A DNA stretch of 64,000 nt from a virus, in IMG/VR virus record IMGVR_UViG_3300009159_000056, positions 19,992-83,991 of that record; one strand, 5' to 3'. Shown here in pieces: positions 59,697 to 64,000 of this stretch. Positions within the stretch are counted from its first letter, which is position 1; every line of letters begins with the position of its first letter. The notes under the pieces are model-generated. The model worked only from the letters and a program-made list of their open reading frames with translations. It did not search any database and was not told where the DNA came from. Made by a program: the position numbers and the translations under genes.

Positions 59697-59846
59697 TTAC
59701 CAGTGACGTATCACGCCAGCCACGATAAAGATATTTGTTATGATGTAGCATAGTATGATTAATGTTCTAATTACAGCAATTTTATCCGCTTCTCTATCGT
59801 CTCTACCGTATTTATCACCAAGCGCCTTAGCCCATAATCTCCACAT
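59697..59846 (-). CDS. 49-aa membrane peptide (MWRLWAKALG family)
   Basis: ATG at 59844-59846, TAA at 59697-59699. 'MWRLWAKALGDKYGRDDREADKIAVIRTLIILCYIITNIFIVAG' in parts. It is a charged N-terminus followed by one TM helix. This layout recurs in T4-like cyanophage genomes. Function unknown. Immediately downstream of the endolysin-like gene. Confidence 0.7.
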   Translation of the reverse strand: MWRLWAKALGDKYGRDDREADKIAVIRTLIILCYIITNIFIVAGVIRHW

Positions 59847-59856
59847 CAATCACCCA

Positions 59857-60645
59857 TTATGCAATTTTACGATATCCGAGAACGGCTGTGACAGGGAACC
59901 ATCCAGTAGTAACTGCTTTAGCTGTGTTACCACCGAATACCTTAACATATTTAACACCATCTACTTCTTCAAAACCTTCAAAGAAACCAACATGACCAGT
60001 AGCTGAAGAACGACCACGTTTTGTAATTACAATATCGCCTACTTCTGGGTCTTTAGTTTTATGAACCAGGGTGAGGAAACTTCGAGCAGTCAAACTACCA
60101 GTGGTACTGTAACCTTCTCTGTTAAGAATAGCATTCGCAAATGCTGCACACCAAGGAATTCTGTTAGGATCGATAGGAACGTTATGATTCCCTTCTGCCA
60201 ATAAGGCTTTCAATTCTTGACGATTACCCGTAGCAGTTTTGCCTTCCCAACGTTTAGCTTGCTCGTACACCGTTAGGCTTTTATTGCAGCTATCGAAAAT
60301 ACCACAAGTTTTCTCTTCTTTCTTAGGAGCAGGGCGTGGAGTCTTAGCAGCAATTTTCTTTCTGTATTCGTCTCGTTGATATTCTCTTGCCCAATATTCA
60401 CCTGCAGACATATCATCAATTGGGGCAGAAAAAGAAGAGTAAGTTGTAGATCCACAACCAAATATGCCACAGTCTCTCAAGAATGCATTAAGCTTGTCTT
60501 CAACTTTAACAGCTTTCTTAGCAGGTTTGGTTTGCTTCTTCTTGACTGTCTGTTGAGTAGTCTCTTTATCTTTTGGTGCTGCATAAGCTACACCAGTAAA
60601 AATAAATGGTACAGCCAACAAAGCAGCTAGAATAATCTTTCGCAT
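59857..60645 (-). CDS. Exported TIGR02594/CHAP-type peptidase, endolysin candidate
   Basis: 262 aa from ATG 60643-60645, with AAGGA 7-9 nt upstream. Residues 1-22 (MRKIILAALLAVPFIFTGVAYAA) are a Sec signal peptide. Then a Lys-rich linker and two short 'CGIF..C' repeats, then a peptidase domain (about 155-262): 'PWCAAFANAILNREGY' (Cys), 'VGDIVITKRG', 'GHVGFFEGF' (His), 'VFGGNT', 'VLGYRKI'. It probably cleaves peptidoglycan from the periplasm. An exact late promoter lies upstream. Confidence 0.85.
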   Translation of the reverse strand: MRKIILAALLAVPFIFTGVAYAAPKDKETTQQTVKKKQTKPAKKAVKVEDKLNAFLRDCGIFGCGSTTYSSFSAPIDDMSAGEYWAREYQRDEYRKKIAAKTPRPAPKKEEKTCGIFDSCNKSLTVYEQAKRWEGKTATGNRQELKALLAEGNHNVPIDPNRIPWCAAFANAILNREGYSTTGSLTARSFLTLVHKTKDPEVGDIVITKRGRSSATGHVGFFEGFEEVDGVKYVKVFGGNTAKAVTTGWFPVTAVLGYRKIA

Positions 60646-60673
60646 TTGTTTTCCTTTAGTTATTTCCATTTTC

Positions 60674-60681
60674 TATTTATA
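60674..60681 (-). promoter_or_regulatory. T4-type late promoter (TATAAATA) for the endolysin-like gene
   Basis: Exact consensus, 29 nt upstream of the signal-peptide start codon and 7 nt after the tRNA-Met gene. Confidence 0.75.
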
Positions 60682-60687
60682 GAAGAA

Positions 60688-60763
60688 TGGTGTGCCGGGA
60701 GGGACTCGAACCCCCAACCAGACCGTTATGAGCGGTCGGCTCTAACCATTGAGCTACCAGCAC
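60688..60763 (-). tRNA. tRNA with anticodon CAT (Met, or Ile2 if lysidine-modified)
   Basis: Acceptor GTGCTGG/CCGGCAC, anticodon loop CTCATAA between GACCG and CGGTC, T-loop TTCGAGT, encoded A-CCA. Confidence 0.9.
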
Positions 60764-60769
60764 TTATTA

Positions 60770-60860
60770 TGGTAGGGATGCCAGGTTTCGATCCTGGTCT
60801 AGAACAGTCATCTACTGCTAAAGAGTTTATAAGTCTCTCTCGTGTCCAACACCCACCCCC
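60770..60860 (-). tRNA. Degenerate tRNA-like gene with long variable arm
   Basis: Acceptor GGGGGTG/CATCCCT (two G-U pairs), encoded A-CCA, T-stem CCAGG/CCTGG with loop ATCGAAA, variable stem CAGT/ACTG. The anticodon arm has loop CTTATAA closed by an A-A mismatch (anticodon would be TAT). The D-arm is odd (GTGT-TGG-ACAC) and position 8 is G instead of U. It may be a decayed class II tRNA or a decoy. Confidence 0.55.
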
Positions 60861-60865
60861 ATTAA

Positions 60866-61339
60866 TTAAGCAAGGATCTCCTTGAGTCTATCAGCAGCAT
60901 AGGAAGCTGCAAAAGCTTCTGGCTTTACCTTTGGTGCGAAACCACACATACCACGGATATAGCCAGTCGCTTGCTGAATGACGCATGAAGATCCATGCAT
61001 TTCATCAGGGTTAATGTCAAGATGAACTTCACAGTGACGGTCGCCGATAGATTCAAACAAGTCGATGTACATAGCCGAAGCCTTGTACACTTCCTGCATC
61101 AAGCGGTACGCTGGGCGGTCATGCTTTTTATCATAATCTCGCTCAGTAGTGACTTGCCCGAATACCTTACATCCACGTGACCCATCAAGATGAATAACGA
61201 TAGCAACTGTGTAATCAGCATACCACTGGTTATCGCGACCACGATACCGCTCAGAATCGGCTCCAATGTAAATATTGGATGTATCTGAAGCGCGACTGAT
61301 AAATTCTTTAACTTCATCGAGGTTAAACTCTCTTGACAT
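60866..61339 (-). CDS. RNase H-like (DUF458-type) protein
   Basis: This 157-aa protein has 'SNIYIGADSERYRG' (first Asp), 'ADYTVAIVIHLDGSRGCKVFGQVTTERD', 'MQEVYKASAMYIDLF' and 'CEVHLDINPDEMHGSSCVIQQATGYIRGMCGFAPKVKPEAFAAS'. This is the layout of DUF458 RNase H-like proteins, also found in cyanophages. Nuclease activity is inferred. Located between two tRNA genes. Confidence 0.75.
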   Translation of the reverse strand: MSREFNLDEVKEFISRASDTSNIYIGADSERYRGRDNQWYADYTVAIVIHLDGSRGCKVFGQVTTERDYDKKHDRPAYRLMQEVYKASAMYIDLFESIGDRHCEVHLDINPDEMHGSSCVIQQATGYIRGMCGFAPKVKPEAFAASYAADRLKEILA

Positions 61340-61355
61340 ATTTCACCTGTTTTAT

Positions 61356-61429
61356 TGGAGCGGGATACGAGACTCGAACTCGTTTCTCTAGCTTGGAAGG
61401 CTAGGGCACAACCTATATACCAACCCCGC
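61356..61429 (-). tRNA. tRNA-Gly (anticodon TCC)
   Basis: Acceptor GCGGGGT/ATCCCGC, anticodon loop CTTCCAA between CTAGC and GCTAG, T-loop TTCGAGT, discriminator T and encoded CCA. Reads GGA. Confidence 0.93.
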
Positions 61430-61437
61430 AATCTATA

Positions 61438-61533
61438 TTACTTCTTCTTACCCTTGGTGCGACGCATTTTACGCTTTGCCGAACCAACCTTACGGCGACC
61501 CTTACGTGGGCGATTCTTATGAGGATGAGGCAT
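61438..61533 (-). CDS. 31-aa very basic peptide
   Basis: ATG at 61531-61533 overlaps the stop of the upstream gene (TGATG), with GGAGAAG upstream. MPHPHKNRPRKGRRKVGSAKRK then MRRTKGKKK: nearly half the residues are Lys/Arg. Probably binds RNA or DNA; no family recognised. It lies just upstream of tRNA-Gly. Confidence 0.65.
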   Translation of the reverse strand: MPHPHKNRPRKGRRKVGSAKRKMRRTKGKKK

Positions 61534-61751
61534 CAATCTTCTCCAAAGTTCATTGTTAAAATCATTCTCTTCGCTTTTTCTGATCCAAGTCTCTGGACCA
61601 AAATATCTTTACCTGTAGTAATCATCAACGTCGATAACAGAATAAGATCTTCTGCATCGTCAGTCATCAATATTTGTCGTTCAATTGGCCGAAACAATTC
61701 TCTCATACGTTTACGTCTATAAGCAGGACTATCTCGATCTATCTCAGACAT
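61533..61751 (-). CDS. Small conserved protein, 72 aa
   Basis: 'DSPAYRRKRMRELFRPIERQILMTDDAEDLILLSTLMITTGKDIL' in parts. It resembles a conserved T4-like small protein with an Arg-rich start and helical centre ('ILMTDDAEDLI...'). Its ATG overlaps the stop of the dehydrogenase gene. Function unknown. Confidence 0.65.
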   Translation of the reverse strand: MSEIDRDSPAYRRKRMRELFRPIERQILMTDDAEDLILLSTLMITTGKDILVQRLGSEKAKRMILTMNFGED

Positions 61752-62548
61752 TATTCGATCCTTACTTTGTTGTTTTTATCAACAGCAGCCTGCAACACAC
61801 TCATTTCAACACCAAGGCTCTTGGCATAACTGAGGAGAGCAGAGGTATCCTTCGGGAAACATGCACCACCAAATCCAAACAAACCATCAGGTCCAGGTAC
61901 CTGCATATGACTCCAACCAATTCTGTCGTCGTTAACAATCATCTTAGTTATAACATAATAGTCTATGTTAGAAGCTTCCGCTACCTTTTTTATCTCATTC
62001 ATAAAAATAACTTTGGTCGCCAAATATGTATTTATCGCATATTTAACCAAAGAAGCTTCAGCAGGAGTACAAAAAAGATGGCTAGTCAAACCAACCAGAG
62101 GAAGAGTAATGATACGAGCGGCTTCGCGAGCGAAGATGTTAAATGAAGCACCAATGACGACAAACCGACTATTCAAGTAGTCTGCAGTTGCATTAGCAGC
62201 AGTAAGAAACTCTGGCGCATGAATGAGGTTGGGATATTCCTTACTCAAACGTTCATACACATCAGGAGGAGCTGTGGTCTTGCTGATAATCACACCAACA
62301 TAATTCTTAAATGCAGGCAAAATTTCTTCCAAGATAGAGGTGTCGCAAGAACCATCTTCTTTCTGAGGGCTTGGTACGCAAATGAATACTGCATCACACT
62401 TACGCAAGTCTTCATACGAATCACAAAATCCCTTAGATGTATCGCTATCTCTTAGGAAGAATTCTACATTCGCTACACAAGATTCATACGCCGCCTTAAC
62501 AGCCGAACCGACGAATCCAAGACCGATAATTCCAATTTTCAATTCCAT
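61751..62548 (-). CDS. UDP-glucose/GDP-mannose dehydrogenase-like protein lacking the C-terminal domain
   Basis: 265 aa (family usual length about 390-450). NAD site 'KIGIIGLGFVGSAV', 'AVFICVPSP', 'SKTTAPPDVYERL', 'HAPEFLTAANA', then the central helix 'AEASLVKYAINTYLATKVIFMNEI' and the catalytic loop 'GFGGACFPKDTSAL' with the active Cys. The chain stops shortly after, so the UDP-sugar-binding C-terminal domain is missing. Either a minimal variant or a domain working with a partner. Downstream of tRNA-Leu. Confidence 0.85.
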   Translation of the reverse strand: MELKIGIIGLGFVGSAVKAAYESCVANVEFFLRDSDTSKGFCDSYEDLRKCDAVFICVPSPQKEDGSCDTSILEEILPAFKNYVGVIISKTTAPPDVYERLSKEYPNLIHAPEFLTAANATADYLNSRFVVIGASFNIFAREAARIITLPLVGLTSHLFCTPAEASLVKYAINTYLATKVIFMNEIKKVAEASNIDYYVITKMIVNDDRIGWSHMQVPGPDGLFGFGGACFPKDTSALLSYAKSLGVEMSVLQAAVDKNNKVRIE

Positions 62549-62568
62549 CATTATCACCTATAAAATTT

Positions 62569-62646
62569 TGGTGCCCCAGGTCGGATTCGAACCGACACTG
62601 TACGGATTTTAAGTCCGTTGACTCTAACCTGTTGGCCTACTGGGGC
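62569..62646 (-). tRNA. tRNA-Leu (anticodon TAA)
   Basis: Acceptor GCCCCAG/CTGGGGC, anticodon loop CTTAAAA, T-arm GTCGG/CCGAC with TTCGAAT, encoded A-CCA. The variable region is only about 5 nt, short for a leucine tRNA. Confidence 0.85.
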
Positions 62647-62655
62647 AATGTTTAT

Positions 62656-62684
62656 ATAATAGCCTATTTATTGAGAAATGTCAA
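62656..62684 (-). promoter_or_regulatory. Sigma70 promoter for tRNA-Leu and the dehydrogenase
   Basis: -35 TTGACA (62679-62684), 17-nt spacer, -10 TATTAT (62656-62661). The -35 lies in the end of the endonuclease gene. Confidence 0.8.
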
Positions 62685-63062
62685 GTGCGATTTTCTAATT
62701 CGGCAGGAAATCCACGAATTATAATATTCGGCTGATTCTAAAACGTTCTTCAAGAACTGTTCTTTAGCTTCGAAGTACGAAGCTTCTCCCTTTGACTTGC
62801 ATAGCCTTATGATTTCTCTGCGAAACGCTTTCTCACCGAACTTCTCAACATCTGCCTTGAGCTCTTCTGAAGATCCATAGTAATCTTTCCAATCAGACTC
62901 AACTTTAAAACGTTTCTTTTTACCCTTCACCTGTTTCGTTTTCGAAAAGGTAAATCCTTTTTTGCCGATATACTTTCTATCGTTAACAAGATTAGTAATT
63001 AGATAAACGAACGAAACCCAATTTTCTCGATCTTCAAACACTATTCCATTGTAAGTCCACAT
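62664..63062 (-). CDS. GIY-YIG-like putative endonuclease
   Basis: This 132-aa protein has 'FVYLITNLVNDRKYIGKKGFTFSKTKQVKGKKKRFKVESDWKDYYGSS' in parts and 'FRREIIRLCKSKGEASYFEAKEQFLKNVL', the layout of a common phage putative endonuclease with a GIY-YIG-like core ('VYLIT...KYIGKK'). It could be a homing or host-DNA nuclease. Its start region forms a hairpin with the ribosome site in the loop (see separate entry). Confidence 0.8.
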   Translation of the reverse strand: MWTYNGIVFEDRENWVSFVYLITNLVNDRKYIGKKGFTFSKTKQVKGKKKRFKVESDWKDYYGSSEELKADVEKFGEKAFRREIIRLCKSKGEASYFEAKEQFLKNVLESAEYYNSWISCRIRKSHLTFLNK

Positions 63063-63086
63063 GAGGGAATCTCCTTATTCCCTCAT
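63061..63086 (-). promoter_or_regulatory. RBS-sequestering hairpin at the endonuclease start
   Basis: On the minus strand a perfect 10-bp stem ATGAGGGAAT/ATTCCCTCAT has loop AAGGAG, the ribosome site itself. The last two stem bases are the AT of the start codon (63062-63060). Long transcripts should fold this and block translation. Confidence 0.8.
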
Positions 63087-63093
63087 ATTTATT
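63086..63093 (-). promoter_or_regulatory. Putative late promoter (AATAAATA) overlapping the hairpin
   Basis: One mismatch to the late consensus. A start about 6 nt downstream (near 63080) would remove most of the 5' arm of the hairpin and free the ribosome site, as known for T4 I-TevI. Confidence 0.55.
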
Positions 63094-63247
63094 ACTCGTC
63101 AAAAGCTTCTTCTTCATCCCAGCCATCTGGCTCGAGCGGGAGAAATTCGCCACAGAATGGACAGTAATCAGCTCTATTATCATTATCAGACATAACGTCA
63201 AAGCTTGCTTCACACTCTTCGCATGTGATATCGTATTTTACGCTCAT
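63092..63247 (-). CDS. 51-aa zinc-ribbon-like protein
   Basis: Start at ATG 63245-63247, overlapping the upstream stop (ATGA). 'YDITCEECEASFDV' and 'ADYCPFCGEFLPL' give two CxxC pairs, so a small zinc ribbon. Acidic C-terminus. Function unknown. Confidence 0.75.
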   Translation of the reverse strand: MSVKYDITCEECEASFDVMSDNDNRADYCPFCGEFLPLEPDGWDEEEAFDE

Positions 63248-63615
63248 GTTGTCGAACCTTTCGTTATTAATGCTGCTGAACTCCATCTAATTTGCGAAGT
63301 ACATTTTGGATGGTTACATACATAATGTGTCGCCTTATTTAGATCTATTCTACATGTTGTACAAATGTTATTGAATGGCCATGGATTAGTTGTATTAGGA
63401 TGATCTCTTGGCCACTGAATATCCATTGTCTGTGCAGGTTGGTGTTGTTTAGTCGTATCAGGAACATACGTCTTGTCTTTATTAAACTCTTGCTTTGCCG
63501 CTTCCCATCCAGCCTTGAACCCAAGCTCGTAAGGCGATGGGGGAGCAAACTCCTGCATAAACTCAGCACAACGCTTCATAAGATCATCGTACTTATTCTT
63601 ATAATTGTCAGTCAT
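63244..63615 (-). CDS. Cys/His-containing small protein, 123 aa
   Basis: 'YELGFKAGWEAAKQEFNKDK' then 'NICTTCRIDLNKATHYVCNHPKC' forms a C-x2-C ... H-x2-C-x4-C metal-binding pattern near the C-terminus. Overlaps the zinc-ribbon gene by 4 nt and the next gene by 8. Function unknown. Confidence 0.65.
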   Translation of the reverse strand: MTDNYKNKYDDLMKRCAEFMQEFAPPSPYELGFKAGWEAAKQEFNKDKTYVPDTTKQHQPAQTMDIQWPRDHPNTTNPWPFNNICTTCRIDLNKATHYVCNHPKCTSQIRWSSAALITKGSTT

Positions 63616-63877
63616 TTTTTTTCTCTAAGTTTGCATTCATCATCTTTTCTGGATTAATGGTACCAACATACCAGTCCTCAGGCTTGTACTTCCTAATCTC
63701 TTCTCCATGCTCATCGAGATAATCAACATACGCTTTCATGGCACGTTGTTCCCAACGCTTTTTATAATAAAGTTCAACTAAATTTTTATGTTCTTCTTCA
63801 GTATGTGAGAATTTCCAATAATTGAAAAGTACCCAAGCCTTAAAACTACACCATCCATAATATAACCACTGTTTCAT
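63608..63877 (-). CDS. Small aromatic-rich protein, 89 aa
   Basis: Start at ATG 63875-63877 (overlaps an upstream TAA) with GGAG upstream. 'MKQWLYYGWCSFKAWVLFNYWKFSHTEEEHKNL' is rich in Trp/Tyr, followed by a charged helix. Function unknown. Confidence 0.6.
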   Translation of the reverse strand: MKQWLYYGWCSFKAWVLFNYWKFSHTEEEHKNLVELYYKKRWEQRAMKAYVDYLDEHGEEIRKYKPEDWYVGTINPEKMMNANLEKKND

Positions 63878-64000
63878 TATTTTCTCTCCACCCAAAATTC
63901 AGGACTAGGATGTCCCATTGCTTCTTCTACTGCACGATAACCTTCCTTATAAACTGGTCTATCGCTTTTTAAATTATCAGCACACCATTTTACTGCCTCA
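63877..64000 (-). CDS. Partial CDS at the window edge (C-terminus only)
   Basis: Frame from the right edge to TAA at 63877-63879: '...EAVKWCADNLKSDRPVYKEGYRAVEEAMGHPSPEFWVERK'. The start lies beyond 64000. The fragment is too short for identification. Confidence 0.6.
   Translation of the reverse strand, partial: EAVKWCADNLKSDRPVYKEGYRAVEEAMGHPSPEFWVERK

Overview
The window is part of a T4-superfamily myovirus (contractile tail). It holds an almost complete T4-type baseplate module (gp4, gp53, gp48/54-like, gp27, gp5-like, PAAR tip, gp25, gp6, gp7/gp8 positions, gp26), the gp33-gp59-gp32 replication/late-transcription group, RNase H, a PhoH ATPase and T4-type late promoters. The probable host is an alphaproteobacterium, perhaps in Rhizobiales. 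This rests on a tmRNA of the circularly permuted two-piece type, a phage-borne outer-membrane beta-barrel resembling rhizobial Omp25/31 proteins, and several small proteins that look like those of cyanophage-type and rhizobial T4-like phages. The host is an inference; no database was consulted.

Layout. 1-20088 (minus): fibre, adhesin and baseplate-periphery genes, including LamG-like and Gly-rich adhesins, three fibres sharing modules, and a DUF4815-type protein. 20097-34061 (minus): baseplate wedge and hub. 34108-40078 (plus): head completion, tail-tube-like protein, gp26 with a likely -1 frameshift extension, holin, and a tape-measure-like protein with a peptidase domain. 40105-44310 (minus): gp32, gp59, metallopeptidase, glycosyltransferase-methyltransferase, gp33. 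44334-45355: outer-membrane protein, tRNA-Arg and a permuted tmRNA. 45352-52257: dense cluster of small, mostly unknown early genes with sigma70-like promoters. 52254-59846: nuclease, PhoH, RNase H, sugar genes, peroxiredoxin, AdoMet decarboxylase, glutaredoxin. 59857-64000: secreted CHAP-type endolysin candidate, tRNAs, a truncated UDP-glucose dehydrogenase, a GIY-YIG endonuclease and small proteins.

Genes are packed with TAATG or ATGA overlaps, so translational coupling is the rule. Two promoter classes are visible. Sigma70-like promoters (TTGACA/T, 17-nt spacer, TATAAT/TAGAAT/TATTAT) precede gp32, the tmRNA and early small genes. T4 late boxes (TATAAATA and one-mismatch variants) precede virion and lysis genes.

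The most notable items are the phage-borne permuted tmRNA, an I-TevI-like hairpin with an overlapping late promoter at the GIY-YIG gene, a perfect U_UUU_UUU slippery site at the end of gp26, a gp8 homologue enlarged by a large internal insertion, and a 39-bp duplicated promoter cassette in the small-gene region.
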